Of a stretch of 64,000 bases of DNA, positions 15,813 through 27,076 are shown piece after piece. The notes beneath the pieces were generated by a model, which saw only the letters and a list, made by a program, of their open reading frames with translations, did no database searches and was not told where the DNA came from. This DNA is from Rhodoluna lacicola. Its GTDB lineage: Bacteria; Actinomycetota; Actinomycetes; Actinomycetales; Microbacteriaceae. The stretch lies in contig NZ_CP007490.1 in assembly GCF_000699505.1 (NCBI RefSeq), forward strand, positions 1,178,001 to 1,242,000, written 5' to 3'. Each line of letters begins with the position of its first letter. The stretch's first letter is position 1. The translations under genes and the position numbers were made by a program.

Positions 15813-18113
15813 TTAGAGCTTGGAAATTGGGGCAACTTTGACCAGCAGTCGTTTGGTGCCAACACTGCCGAAATGGATTTCGGCGGTCTGCCGAGCTCCC
15901 TCGCCGGCGGTGGCAATAACCTTGCCCTTACCAAAGTCAGAGTGCTCAATCATGTCGCCAACCTCAAGCTGCAAGCCCTCGTTATTACGAACAGATGATA
16001 TGGCGCCTGACCAGACCTTCTTCTCTTTGGTGGATGGGGTTCCGCCGTAGCCACCTGAAGAGCCTTCGCTTGAACCGTAGCCCTGGTCGTCAGCGATCGA
16101 GGCACGGTATCGGGTTGTAGGCATACCTCGGCCCGATCCTGATTCACGCCAATCGATTAGGTCACTTGGGATTTCTTGCAGGTAGCGCGATGGGGTTGCC
16201 GACTCGGATTCACCAAAAGTGGTTCTGGTCATGGCAAGCGAAAGATGCAGTTTCTTACGAGCGCGGGTGATACCCACGTAGAACAAACGACGTTCCTCGG
16301 CCATGCCGCCGGGAGTAATGAAGCTCATTCGATGCGGCAGCAGCCCCTCTTCGATTCCGGTTAGGAACACTGCCTCGTACTCAAGGCCCTTGGCCGTGTG
16401 CAGAGTCATTAGCGATACGGTTCCAGATTCGTCATCTAGTTCGTCGGCCGCAGCAACCAGGGCAACCTCGTTCAAGAAATCAGGAAGACGTCCCTCTGGA
16501 TTATTGCGCTGGAATTCACGAGCAACAGAAACAAGTTCCTCTAGGTTTTCAACTCGCGCTTCATCCTGCGGATCCTTACTGTTGCGCAGGGATTCCAGCA
16601 AGCCGGTCCGGTCTAGCACCGCACGCAGAATTACGTCAACGTTTTCGTTTGGAATCATGGCCTCAAGGTTGTCCATTAATTCGGCAAACTGATTAATTGC
16701 ACCGGTGATCTTTGGGCCAAAACCAAGGTCGCTCACATGCGAGAGCACCTGACGCACTGACAAATTGTTTTTTTCGGCGTAGCTGGCAATCTGTGTTTCA
16801 GAAGCATCGCCGATGCCGCGCTTTGGCACGTTAAGAATTCGTCTGGTGGCTAGGTCATCTCTGGTATTTGCAATTGCAACCAGGTAGGCCATGGCGTCTT
16901 TGATTTCTTGACGCTCATAGAACTTGGTGCCGCCAACTACGCGATAAGGAATGCCCGAGCGAATGAAAATATCTTCCAGCGCACGGGTTTGCGAGTTGGT
17001 TCGATAGAAAACAGCGATGTCACGAAAGGCAATTGCGTCATCGCCCTGGCTTTTGCTATGCAGCTTGTTAATTTCATCGGCAATGAACTGGGCTTCATCA
17101 TGTGACGAGTAGCCGGTGTAGCCAACAATTTTGTCGCCGTCGCCAGCTGCGGTCCAGAGATTTTTTGCTGGTCGATCAAAGTTATTTGAAATAACCGCAT
17201 TGGCAGCAGAAAGAATATTCTGCGTTGAACGGTAGTTCTGTTCCAGCAGGATTGTCTTGGCACCTGGGAAGTCTTTTTCAAATTCGGTGATGTTACGAAT
17301 GTCGGCGCCGCGGAAGGCATAGATAGATTGATCCGAGTCACCCACCACAGTCAGCGATGCAGTTTTTGCCAATTCGCGAATTAGTGCGTACTGCGCGTGG
17401 TTGGTGTCTTGATACTCGTCAACCAGAATGTGTTTAAACTTCTGCTGGTATTGGGCGAGCACCTCTGGGAAAGCACGGAACAGGTGAACCGTCTCACCGA
17501 TTAGGTCGTCAAAGTCAAAGGCATTGTTTTTGCGGAGCTCATATTGGTAGCGGCTGAAAATCTCTGAAATCATTCGGGCAACCGGGTCATTCTGATCAAC
17601 GTTGCGGGCGTACGACTCGGCATCGGCAAGTTCGTTCTTGGCGTTAGAAATCGCGGCACCAACACCGGCTGGGGTTAGCTTGTGAATGTCTGCGCCAAGC
17701 TCTTTGATCAGGCGCTTGAGAATCGCGCGGCTGTCGCCCGAGTCATAAATGGTGAAGTTTGAGTCGTGACCCAGGCGGCCGCTTTCGCGACGAAGAATCA
17801 TCACGCAGGCTGAGTGAAAAGTCTTGAGCCACATGCCGTCGGCGGCCTCGCCAAGTAGGTAACGCACTCGCTCGCGCATTTCTGCGGCGGCCTTATTAGT
17901 AAAGGTGATGGCCAAAATCTGTGACGGCCAAGCATCTTTAGTTGCCAGCAGGTGGGCAATGCGGTGGGTAAGCACGCGGGTCTTGCCAGAGCCGGCACCA
18001 GCCACAATCAGCAACGCAGGCCCACGGTATTCCACGGCCTCACGCTGTTGCGGGTTGAGCCCCTCGACTAGGCCTGCGGTGGCATCCGCTGCAAAAAAGC
18101 TCAACTCATTCAT
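15813..18113 (-). CDS. pcrA: ATP-dependent DNA helicase PcrA/UvrD
   Basis: Superfamily 1A 3'-to-5' helicase (766 residues) for excision repair and clearing of replication blocks. Motifs in order: NPQQREAV (Q motif), GAGSGKTRVL (Walker A), TFTNKAAAEMRER, FDDLI, VDEYQDTN (Walker B), VVGDSDQSIYAFRGA, QNYRST, TLHTAKGLEYEAVFL and VGITRARKKL. The C-terminal 70 residues contain the PcrA-type Tudor-like segment GDMIEHSDFGKGKVI. A TAGGAT box lies 9 nt before ATG 18113, close to leaderless spacing. The gene is downstream of the glycerophosphodiesterase gene on the same strand. Confidence 0.97.
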   Translation of the reverse strand: MNELSFFAADATAGLVEGLNPQQREAVEYRGPALLIVAGAGSGKTRVLTHRIAHLLATKDAWPSQILAITFTNKAAAEMRERVRYLLGEAADGMWLKTFHSACVMILRRESGRLGHDSNFTIYDSGDSRAILKRLIKELGADIHKLTPAGVGAAISNAKNELADAESYARNVDQNDPVARMISEIFSRYQYELRKNNAFDFDDLIGETVHLFRAFPEVLAQYQQKFKHILVDEYQDTNHAQYALIRELAKTASLTVVGDSDQSIYAFRGADIRNITEFEKDFPGAKTILLEQNYRSTQNILSAANAVISNNFDRPAKNLWTAAGDGDKIVGYTGYSSHDEAQFIADEINKLHSKSQGDDAIAFRDIAVFYRTNSQTRALEDIFIRSGIPYRVVGGTKFYERQEIKDAMAYLVAIANTRDDLATRRILNVPKRGIGDASETQIASYAEKNNLSVRQVLSHVSDLGFGPKITGAINQFAELMDNLEAMIPNENVDVILRAVLDRTGLLESLRNSKDPQDEARVENLEELVSVAREFQRNNPEGRLPDFLNEVALVAAADELDDESGTVSLMTLHTAKGLEYEAVFLTGIEEGLLPHRMSFITPGGMAEERRLFYVGITRARKKLHLSLAMTRTTFGESESATPSRYLQEIPSDLIDWRESGSGRGMPTTRYRASIADDQGYGSSEGSSGGYGGTPSTKEKKVWSGAISSVRNNEGLQLEVGDMIEHSDFGKGKVIATAGEGARQTAEIHFGSVGTKRLLVKVAPISKL

Positions 18114-18166
18114 AACTACGCAATCCTAGGCGCAAGCGCCGACTTTGGTTTAGCCGCACGCACTGA

Positions 18167-19039
18167 CTAATGCTCAAGCCCGGCGACAACCTCAACCAGG
18201 AGGTCTGGGTTATCGGTGAAAACGCCATCTGCCCCGCACAGGGCAAACTTGGCGAAGTATTCATCGGTGCTGGCTTCTGCGTCTTCAGCACGCGCAGTCC
18301 AGACAAACACCTTGAGCCCGCGGGCCTTGGCTTCTTCAATCCAATCCGAGTTAAAAACCAAAACAGAATTGAAGCTGATGCCATCGAAAATTTTTGCCGT
18401 CTCGTCGAAACGTGGTTCACCCCAGGTGTCAACCAAAAATACGTACTCACCTACGTCGCCGCAAACCTTCTTCATTTGCTCGAGCACTTTGAAATCAAAA
18501 CTTTCCAGTGTCAAAGTGATGCCGTGCGAACGCCAATCAATTTCACGAAGTTTTCTAGCCAAGATTGCTGAGATTGGAAAACCCTGCGCCGCAAAATAGG
18601 CGCCGTGTTTGACCTCAAGAATCAAATGTTTACCCGCTGTGAAATCGGAGGTCAGCAATTCATCAAGGGTGGCAAGTTCAAACTGACCATCAAATTTTGC
18701 ACTGCCTGGTCGCTCGTCAGTTAGTCGCTCGGTGGCGCGCAACTGCTTTAACTCGGCAAGCGTGAAATCTTCGCAGAACCAATCCGCACGAGTTTCTTGC
18801 CAACCCACAATTCCCTCGCGCTTTAGGTGCTCAAACTCAGGGCGCGAAGCGACATCGGTGGTGGTTGAAAGATAGTTGTCGTGACGAATTATTAACTGGC
18901 CATCTTTAGTTGGTACCAGATCGCACTCAATTGCATCGGCACCCATGTCAAAGGCAAGTTTGAAAGCCTCAAGGGTGTTTTCTGGTCGATACGCAGAGGC
19001 TCCGCGGTGGCCAAAGACTTTAATTTTTTCTGGTCGCAT
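18167..19039 (-). CDS. Glycerophosphodiester phosphodiesterase
   Basis: Hydrolyses glycerophosphodiesters to glycerol-3-phosphate and an alcohol. The family signature is at the N-terminus: FGHRGASAYRPENTLEAF with catalytic HRG and PENT, then ECDLVPTKDGQLIIRHD with metal ligands. The C-terminus has VFVWTARAEDAE and DGVFTDNPDLL, as in cytosolic UgpQ. No signal peptide. ATG 19039 is chosen because homology begins there (290 residues); an in-frame ATG at 19084 would overlap the end of guaA and would read through a perfect hairpin. The gene follows guaA on the same strand. Confidence 0.9.
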   Translation of the reverse strand: MRPEKIKVFGHRGASAYRPENTLEAFKLAFDMGADAIECDLVPTKDGQLIIRHDNYLSTTTDVASRPEFEHLKREGIVGWQETRADWFCEDFTLAELKQLRATERLTDERPGSAKFDGQFELATLDELLTSDFTAGKHLILEVKHGAYFAAQGFPISAILARKLREIDWRSHGITLTLESFDFKVLEQMKKVCGDVGEYVFLVDTWGEPRFDETAKIFDGISFNSVLVFNSDWIEEAKARGLKVFVWTARAEDAEASTDEYFAKFALCGADGVFTDNPDLLVEVVAGLEH

Positions 19040-19055
19040 CGCTACCGCTGGCTCC

Positions 19056-19079
19056 AATAATTGACTGTTGTCAATTATT
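19056..19079 (-). terminator. Perfect 10-bp hairpin across the guaA stop codon
   Basis: On the minus strand AATAATTGAC-AACA-GTCAATTATT, with the guaA TAA inside the 5' arm. No T-tract follows, so it is not a standard terminator; it may stabilise the 3' end or modulate read-through into the phosphodiesterase gene. Confidence 0.45.
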
Positions 19080-20637
19080 CCCACTCAATCGTGCCAGGTG
19101 GCTTTGAGGTGACGTCAAGGACTACGCGGTTTACACCTTCCACCTCGTTGGTGATTCGGTTAGAAATCTTGGCGAGTAGGTCGTAAGGCAAGCGGGTCCA
19201 GTCGGCGGTCATGGCATCTTCAGAAGATACCGGGCGCAGCACGATTGGGTGGCCATAAGTACGACCATCACCCTGCACACCCACCGATCTGACATCGGCA
19301 AGCAAGACAACCGGGCACTGCCAGATTTCGCCATCCAGGCCGGCTGCCGAAAGTTCAGCGCGAACAATTGCATCAGCCTTGCGAAGCAGGTCAAGTCGTT
19401 CCTTGGTGATCTCGCCAACGATGCGAATACCAAGACCCGGGCCAGGGAACGGCTGACGCCCAACGATCTCAGCCGGCAAACCCAGTTCAGCACCGATGGC
19501 GCGAACCTCGTCTTTAAACAAAGCGCGAAGCGGCTCAACTAGCTCGAACTCAATGTCATCAGGCAGGCCACCAACGTTGTGGTGGCTCTTAATGCCGGCG
19601 GTTACGCCGCCACCAGACTCAACCACATCTGGGTAAAGGGTTCCCTGAACCAAGAACTTGATTGGGCGGTTGTCTGCCTTTGACTCTTCGTAAAGTGCTG
19701 CCTGCGCCTCTTCAAAGGTGCGAATGAATTCGCGGCCAATAATCTTGCGCTTGGTCTCTGGATCACTAACACCGGCAAGTGCGGTCAAGAATTTTTCTTC
19801 CACGTTCACGGTCACCAAGCGAATACCGGTTGCAGCCACGTAGTCACGCTCAACCTGCTCTGCCTCATCTTGACGAAGCAAACCATGGTTTACAAAAACG
19901 CAAACCAGTTGATCGCCAACCGCCTTGTGCACCAGCGCCGCAGCCACAGCTGAGTCAACTCCGCCAGAAAGACCACAGATTACTCTGGCATCGCCCACCT
20001 GTGCGCGAATTTTTTCAACTTGCTCGGCAATTACGTTGCCTGAGTTCCAGGTTGCTGGGATGCCCGCGGCATTGTGTAGGAAGTTAGTCAAAACGTTTTG
20101 ACCAAATTCTGAATGCTTTACCTCTGGGTGCCACTGCACTCCGTAAATTTTCTTTTCACTATTTGCGAAGGCTGCCACCGGAGTGATGTCGGTCGAGGCC
20201 AAAACTTCAAAGCCCGCTGGCGCTTCCATTACTTGGTCACCGTGACTCATCCAGCACGTTTGCTCCGCTGGTTGACCGGCAAGAATTTCACCGCCGGCTT
20301 TTACCTTTAGCTCAGTCGCGCCGTACTCGCGCTTGCCGCTTTTATCAACGCGGCCACCAAGAGCATTAGCCAGAGTTTGAAAACCGTAGCAAATGCCAAG
20401 CACGGGGATACCCAGTTCAAGAATTCTTTTGTCGAGCTGAGGTGAGCCCTCTTCATACACCGATGATGGTCCGCCAGACAAAATAATTGCCAGCGGGTTT
20501 TTGGCCTGAACTTCTTCGGCGGTGACGTTGTGGTGAACAATCTCAGAATAAACACTTGCCTCGCGAACGCGACGGGCAATTAGTTGCGCGTACTGCGCGC
20601 CAAAGTCAACAACTAGTACCGGGCGATTAGCGGTCAT
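19075..20637 (-). CDS. guaA: GMP synthase (glutamine-hydrolysing)
   Basis: Aminates XMP to GMP. The 520 residues contain the class I glutamine amidotransferase domain (1-195; nucleophile C83 in GICYGFQ, later His-Glu in WHPEVKHSE), the ATP pyrophosphatase domain ([14 protein letters not shown] near 223) and the dimerisation domain with GLGIRIVGE and the terminal [12 protein letters not shown] 20637 overlaps the stop of the DUF3817 gene by one base. With guaB and guaB3 on the same strand within 4 kb this forms a guanine-nucleotide block. Confidence 0.97.
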   Translation of the reverse strand: MTANRPVLVVDFGAQYAQLIARRVREASVYSEIVHHNVTAEEVQAKNPLAIILSGGPSSVYEEGSPQLDKRILELGIPVLGICYGFQTLANALGGRVDKSGKREYGATELKVKAGGEILAGQPAEQTCWMSHGDQVMEAPAGFEVLASTDITPVAAFANSEKKIYGVQWHPEVKHSEFGQNVLTNFLHNAAGIPATWNSGNVIAEQVEKIRAQVGDARVICGLSGGVDSAVAAALVHKAVGDQLVCVFVNHGLLRQDEAEQVERDYVAATGIRLVTVNVEEKFLTALAGVSDPETKRKIIGREFIRTFEEAQAALYEESKADNRPIKFLVQGTLYPDVVESGGGVTAGIKSHHNVGGLPDDIEFELVEPLRALFKDEVRAIGAELGLPAEIVGRQPFPGPGLGIRIVGEITKERLDLLRKADAIVRAELSAAGLDGEIWQCPVVLLADVRSVGVQGDGRTYGHPIVLRPVSSEDAMTADWTRLPYDLLAKISNRITNEVEGVNRVVLDVTSKPPGTIEWE

Positions 20638-21071
20638 TAGGCCACCTTCTTGACGATTGCTGCGATATCTTTTTCAGCAACCTTGCTGAAGTGGCGTTCG
20701 GTGAAGAAAGAAAGGAGCGGCACGATACCGCCAAGTGCAATCACGATGAATCGCATGAAGTTCCAGCGGTAGAGCGTCCACATGCGGAAGTCACCGAGTA
20801 GGTAGGCCACGTAAAGCCAGCCGTGCACAATTAGCGAAATAACGGTTAGGTCTAGACCGCTATCTGGCAGGCCAACCTTGGTGTCATTTGCATCCACCGA
20901 GTAATAGGCCAGGTAGAGGAAGCCGTCCGGTCCGGCTAGCCAAAGATCTGCCTGAATAGTTAGGCGGATGCCCCACAAGATCATGATCAAAACCAAGAAA
21001 ATTCCGGTGATGTAAGAGGTCACCTTGAAATACTTCAAGGCCCCGCGAAGGGTGGATTCTTGTGGATTCAT
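20637..21071 (-). CDS. DUF3817 membrane protein
   Basis: 144-residue protein with about three to four hydrophobic helices; the conserved opening [15 protein letters not shown] and the central [10 protein letters not shown] match the DUF3817 family of actinobacterial inner-membrane proteins, which has no known function. TAAACT sits 6 nt before ATG 21071, so it can be transcribed separately as a leaderless mRNA although SURF1 ends only 4 bp upstream. It abuts guaA by one base, an arrangement often seen in this phylum and suggesting translational coupling. Confidence 0.85.
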   Translation of the reverse strand: MNPQESTLRGALKYFKVTSYITGIFLVLIMILWGIRLTIQADLWLAGPDGFLYLAYYSVDANDTKVGLPDSGLDLTVISLIVHGWLYVAYLLGDFRMWTLYRWNFMRFIVIALGGIVPLLSFFTERHFSKVAEKDIAAIVKKVA

Positions 21072-21083
21072 TGGACTAGTTTA
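21072..21083 (-). promoter_or_regulatory. Leaderless-type promoter box of the DUF3817 gene
   Basis: TAAACT on the minus strand (21078-21083), 6 nt before ATG 21071. The box lies inside the end of the SURF1 gene. Confidence 0.45.
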
Positions 21084-21807
21084 CCTTTTCGCCCGAACCG
21101 ACCGAGGCCCGCAGAATTTGCTCATCTCTTACTAGGCGCCACCATAGGAACACTGCAAAGCCGGCAAACAACACCCATTCCAGGAAGTAAAACGCGCTTA
21201 GCCAATTGATTCTTTGGATTGGTTCATAAAACACATTGATTGGCTTTAGTGGCGGCCAAGCAGAAGCCTGGCTGTGTCCATTTAGTGCCAGTATCTGCGG
21301 TTCAACAGAAATTGGTTTTTCCGGTGAGTAGAGATTCACCAGCTGTGCAAGAGACAGCGATTCCAAAACAAATTTTTCTTGGTTTACCTGAGGCAGCGGG
21401 GCCTCTGTAGGAATGAAGACGCCCTCAAGGCTGGTGTCTACTTTTTCTAACCCCGATTGCATGAGCGCTGTACGCTCACCCTTGACCTCGGCTAAATCGG
21501 CCGACCAACCAAGTGCAATGGTTTGGTTTTTGCCCTTGGCATTCAGAGAGTTTGCGATTAGCCAGAAGCCCTGCTCATCGCCGTTCAATCGATTAGCGAT
21601 TATGAATACATTCTTGGTGTCTAACTTGACCTTGACCGATTCAATATTGATTGCGATTTTTTCTGAACTGTCTTTGGTGAAGGTTCGATCCAACTGCCAC
21701 TGACCAAGGGCCGCAAATACAGCCGCAACTGCCAAGGATAAAAATAAAGCGCCAATCCACTTTGGCTGTCTTGCGACAGAAAGGAAGCTTGGAGTTTTGT
21801 TAAGCAT
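21076..21807 (-). CDS. SURF1 family cytochrome oxidase biogenesis protein
   Basis: 243-residue membrane protein with the SURF1 layout: one N-terminal helix (about 17-34, IGALFLSLAVAAVFAALGQWQLDR), a large extracytoplasmic domain, and a C-terminal helix (about 210-229, FYFLEWVLFAGFAVFLWWR). GQWQLDR after helix one is a family hallmark. SURF1 proteins help insert haem into the aa3-type oxidase; that is family knowledge. The start overlaps the end of guaB3 by 8 bp, so translation is likely coupled to a purine gene. Confidence 0.85.
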   Translation of the reverse strand: MLNKTPSFLSVARQPKWIGALFLSLAVAAVFAALGQWQLDRTFTKDSSEKIAINIESVKVKLDTKNVFIIANRLNGDEQGFWLIANSLNAKGKNQTIALGWSADLAEVKGERTALMQSGLEKVDTSLEGVFIPTEAPLPQVNQEKFVLESLSLAQLVNLYSPEKPISVEPQILALNGHSQASAWPPLKPINVFYEPIQRINWLSAFYFLEWVLFAGFAVFLWWRLVRDEQILRASVGSGEKVN

Positions 21808-22918
21808 GGTAAGGAGCTACAACAACATCAACGCGCTGGAACTCCTTGACGTCTGAGTAACCAGTGGTTGCCATTGAACGGCGCAGAGCACCCATCAAGT
21901 TAGTACCACCAGAAGCAGATGAAGATGGGCCAAGCAAAATCTCTTCTAGGGTTCCCGCGGTGCCAACCTGTACTTTGTTGCCACGTGGAAGATCTTTATT
22001 GAATGCCTCTTGACCCCAGTGCCAACCCTGCCCCGGTGCCTCTTCTGCGCGAGCAAGAACTGAACCAAGCATCACGGCGTCGGCGCCAACAGCAATTGCC
22101 TTGACGATGTCGCCCGATGTTCCAAGCCCACCATCGGCAATCACCTGAACATATCGGCCACCGGATTCATCCATGTAGTCACGACGAGCACCGGCAACAT
22201 CGGCAACTGCAGTAGCCATTGGTGCGTGAATGCCAAGTACGCGACGCGTTGTTGAAGCAGCACCGCCACCAAAACCAACCAGTACTCCGGCGGCACCGGT
22301 GCGCATTAGGTGCAGCGCAGAGGTGTAGGTTGCAGCGCCACCAACGATTACTGGAACATCCAACTTGTAGATGAATTCCTTGAGGTTCAGTGGTTCAACG
22401 TTTTTTGAAACGTGCTCTGCAGAAACTGTAGTTCCGCGAATCACAAAAATATCAACGCCAGCCTTGATAACGGCATCAGAAAATTCTGCCGCGCGCTGCG
22501 GTGAAAGCGCACCTGCCACGGTAACTCCAGCGGCACGAATCTGTGCGATTCGATCACGGATTAGCTCTGCCTTGATTGGCTCTGAGTAAATCTCTTGCAT
22601 GCGCTTGGTTGCCTTATCTGCCGGCAACTTTGCGATCTCGTTCAACTGCTGGGCAGGATCTTCGTATCGGGTCCATAGCCCCTCAAGGTCAAGCACACCA
22701 AGGCCACCAAGCTTGCCAATAGTCACTGCGGTCTCAGGTGAAACCACGGAGTCCATCGGTGCGCCAAGCACTGGCAAACCAAATTCGTAGGCGTCAATCT
22801 TCCACGATGTGGAGACATCCTGAGGATCGCGGGTGCGGCGGTTTGGCACGATGGCGATGTCATCGAAAGACCAGGCACGTTGGGCGCGCTTGCCGCGGCC
22901 GATTTCAATTTCGGTCAT
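21800..22918 (-). CDS. guaB3: GuaB3 family IMP dehydrogenase-related protein
   Basis: 372-residue TIM-barrel protein of the IMPDH/GMP reductase superfamily without CBS domains. The N-terminal EIGRGKRAQRAWSFDDIAIVP and DPQDVSTSWKIDA, the GAPMDSVVSPETA segment and QVIADGGLGTSGDIVKAIA match the actinobacterial GuaB3 group. The usual IMPDH active-site GSICTTR is not present at the expected place, so it may not have ordinary IMPDH activity; the biochemical role is unsettled in the literature known to me. AGGAAAT precedes ATG 22918, 16 bp after guaB. Confidence 0.93.
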   Translation of the reverse strand: MTEIEIGRGKRAQRAWSFDDIAIVPNRRTRDPQDVSTSWKIDAYEFGLPVLGAPMDSVVSPETAVTIGKLGGLGVLDLEGLWTRYEDPAQQLNEIAKLPADKATKRMQEIYSEPIKAELIRDRIAQIRAAGVTVAGALSPQRAAEFSDAVIKAGVDIFVIRGTTVSAEHVSKNVEPLNLKEFIYKLDVPVIVGGAATYTSALHLMRTGAAGVLVGFGGGAASTTRRVLGIHAPMATAVADVAGARRDYMDESGGRYVQVIADGGLGTSGDIVKAIAVGADAVMLGSVLARAEEAPGQGWHWGQEAFNKDLPRGNKVQVGTAGTLEEILLGPSSSASGGTNLMGALRRSMATTGYSDVKEFQRVDVVVAPYHA

Positions 22919-22934
22919 TATTTCCTAATCGCTT

Positions 22935-24783
<1,849 letters not shown>

Positions 24784-26088
24784 ATGGAGGTTGGTTTGAA
24801 CCGACTACTAAAGGGCCCGGCGCGCGCAATAAATGCGCTCATTGCGGGCTTCCTGATATTCGCAGGTCTTATGGCCGCTACCCCAGCTCACGCTGAGGAT
24901 GCTGATCCAAGTACCTATGCCTACACGATTGCCGGAACCTTCTTGCAGGACGAAACTGCAATTGAAGGCGTGAAAGTCACCGCAACCCTTGGTGACTTCA
25001 GTGCATCATCGGTCTCCAACGAGTGGGGCGAATGGTCCATCATGGTTCCCGAGCTCGGCAAGTACAAAGTTGAGATTGACGTCACAACAATTCCCGAAGG
25101 TTTTGCACTTTCGGATCCGGAAAATGGTGCGATTGGCGAAGCAGACCTATCTGAGACAGATTTCGCAGCTGTGCTGTTCTCCTTTGGTGCGGACACCTCA
25201 ACAAAAATTACTTTTGCTGATCAACTATTGATTCGCGTTTACGCCGGATTGAACTTTGGTTTGTTGCTTGCAATTGCGGCCATCGGCATCTCACTAATTT
25301 TTGGTACGACCGGTCTTAACAACTTTGCTCACGGTGAAATGGTCACCTTTGGTGCGCTAGTAATGTGGCTAGCGTTCGCGGTGCTAGAACTCAACATCGT
25401 CATTGCCGCCGTTGTTTCTATCCTTGCCGTTACGGCATTTGGTTGGGCGCAAGATGCAGGTCTGTGGAAGCCGCTGCGTAAGCGCCGCATGGGCCTTAAC
25501 CAAATGATGATTGTGTCAATTGGCTTCTCAATCGTTGCCCGCTACCTAATGTTGCTCTTCTTCGATGGTGACACTAAAGATATCGGTGGCAGCGGAAACA
25601 TCATTCAACTTGGCCCGATCTACACAAGTGACATCACCATCATCGGAATGATCATCAACGTAGTAGCTCTTGCCGGTGTTGCGCTGTTCTTAACCCGCAC
25701 CCGTGTAGGCAAGGCAACCCGCGCAGTTAGTGACAACGCGTCTCTAGCTGCCTCAACCGGTATTGACGTTGAGCGAATCATTCGCATCGTTTGGTTGTTC
25801 GCGGCTGCACTCACCGGTCTTGCCGGAGTGCTTTACGGACTGCAGTTCCAGGCGAACTGGCTAACCGGTTTTGACATTCTGCTATTGCTATTCGCGGCCG
25901 TGACCCTTGGTGGTCTTGGTACCGCTCTGGGCGCAACCGTTGGTGCGCTAATCATCGGAATGGTAGTTGAAGTTTCTTCGATGTTTATTCCTAACGAACT
26001 TAAGTACGCAGCTGCTCTTGTGATCTTGATTGTGATCTTGATCGTTCGTCCACAGGGTGTACTCGGCAAGAAGCAAAGGATCGGTTAA
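24784..26088 (+). CDS. livH: Branched-chain amino-acid-type ABC permease LivH fused to a secreted beta-sandwich domain
   Basis: The C-terminal 290 residues are a LivH permease (FGTTGLNNFAHGEMVTFGA, the coupling loop NASLAASTGIDVERIIR, and GGLGTALGATVGALIIG). Unusually they are preceded by a signal-peptide-like segment (about 14-37, ending TPAHA) and an extracytoplasmic domain (about 45-135) whose wording, GTFLQDETAIEGVKVTATLG then WGEWSIMVPELGKYKVEID, fits a carboxypeptidase-regulatory-like beta-sandwich. Normal LivH is about 290-310 residues. GGAGG at 24786-24790 lies 5 nt before TTG 24796, so translation may begin there rather than at ATG 24784. It heads livH-livM-livG-livF. The frame is continuous, so the fusion is not an assembly of two frames. 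Amino-acid substrate is family-based inference. Confidence 0.88.
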   Translation: MEVGLNRLLKGPARAINALIAGFLIFAGLMAATPAHAEDADPSTYAYTIAGTFLQDETAIEGVKVTATLGDFSASSVSNEWGEWSIMVPELGKYKVEIDVTTIPEGFALSDPENGAIGEADLSETDFAAVLFSFGADTSTKITFADQLLIRVYAGLNFGLLLAIAAIGISLIFGTTGLNNFAHGEMVTFGALVMWLAFAVLELNIVIAAVVSILAVTAFGWAQDAGLWKPLRKRRMGLNQMMIVSIGFSIVARYLMLLFFDGDTKDIGGSGNIIQLGPIYTSDITIIGMIINVVALAGVALFLTRTRVGKATRAVSDNASLAASTGIDVERIIRIVWLFAAALTGLAGVLYGLQFQANWLTGFDILLLLFAAVTLGGLGTALGATVGALIIGMVVEVSSMFIPNELKYAAALVILIVILIVRPQGVLGKKQRIG

Positions 26089-26092
26089 GTAA

Positions 26093-27076
26093 ATGGATTT
26101 CCTAAATATTCTCAACCTCACCGGAGGTGAGTTGATTGGTGCATACACAGCTGCCTACGTGCTCTGTGCTCTAGGTTTGGCCATGCACTTTGGCTTTACC
26201 GGTCTGCTCAATTTTGGTCAGGCTGCATTCGCCGCTCTTGGTGCTTATGGCTATGCCATCTCAACCCTTAGCTGGGGTTGGCCCTGGTACAGCGCAGTGC
26301 TCTTTGGCTTGGTTTGCTCCGCGGCCTTTGCCGTGATCTTGGGTATTCCAACCCTTCGTCTTCGCGCTGACTACTTGGCGATTGTTACGATTGCCGCTGC
26401 CCAAGCCTTGCGCTTTGCCTTTGGTACCGGTGAGTATCGCGAGGTTACCGGTGGCGCCAACGGTCTCAGCCAGTTTGGCGAGAGCTTCTACAGCTTGAAC
26501 TTCTTCCCGGATGGCCGCTACGAAATTGGTGTGCTGACCTTCTCAGCTGATGAATTGTTCATCCGTGTAGTTGGTTGGGGTCTCGTAATTCTTGCAGCGG
26601 TATTGCTCTTGCTTCTGACTCGCAGCCCATGGGGTCGTGTGCTTAAGGGAATTCGCGAAGATGAAGACGCGGTACGTGCACTTGGCAAGAACATCTTTGC
26701 CTACAAGTTGCAGTCACTGGCAATTGGTGGCTCGCTAGCCAGCCTTGGTGGCATGGTCTTCGTGATGTCCTCACAGACCAACCAGCCATCAACCTGGGGA
26801 ACCAACTTCACCTTTATGATTTGGACCATTCTGCTTCTTGGTGGAGCGGCAACCATTCTTGGTCCGATTGTTGGTGGAATGATTTTCTTCGCACTGTTGA
26901 TGTTCCTGCAGAACGTTCTAGAAGGATTAGTAAACCTTGGTCTGCTACCTTTCCTAGACATCGCTCAGGTGGGACAGATTCGATTCCTACTTGTTGGTTT
27001 GATTTTGATGCTTCTAGTGATCTTCAGGCCTCAAGGAATTTTCGGAAACAAAAAGGAGATGCAGTTCAATGGCTAA
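26093..27076 (+). CDS. livM: Branched-chain amino-acid-type ABC permease LivM
   Basis: Second permease subunit (327 residues), with about eight to ten membrane helices. LivM marks: FGFTGLLNFGQAAFAALGAYGYA, LRLRADYLAIVTIAAAQALR and the coupling loop GIREDEDAVRALGKNIFAYKLQSLAIGG. Starts 4 bp after livH and overlaps livG by 8 bp (ATGGCTAA), so the four genes form one tightly coupled operon. It pairs with LivH as the membrane channel for the substrate delivered by the binding protein encoded convergently at 28751-30007. Confidence 0.93.
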   Translation: MDFLNILNLTGGELIGAYTAAYVLCALGLAMHFGFTGLLNFGQAAFAALGAYGYAISTLSWGWPWYSAVLFGLVCSAAFAVILGIPTLRLRADYLAIVTIAAAQALRFAFGTGEYREVTGGANGLSQFGESFYSLNFFPDGRYEIGVLTFSADELFIRVVGWGLVILAAVLLLLLTRSPWGRVLKGIREDEDAVRALGKNIFAYKLQSLAIGGSLASLGGMVFVMSSQTNQPSTWGTNFTFMIWTILLLGGAATILGPIVGGMIFFALLMFLQNVLEGLVNLGLLPFLDIAQVGQIRFLLVGLILMLLVIFRPQGIFGNKKEMQFNG

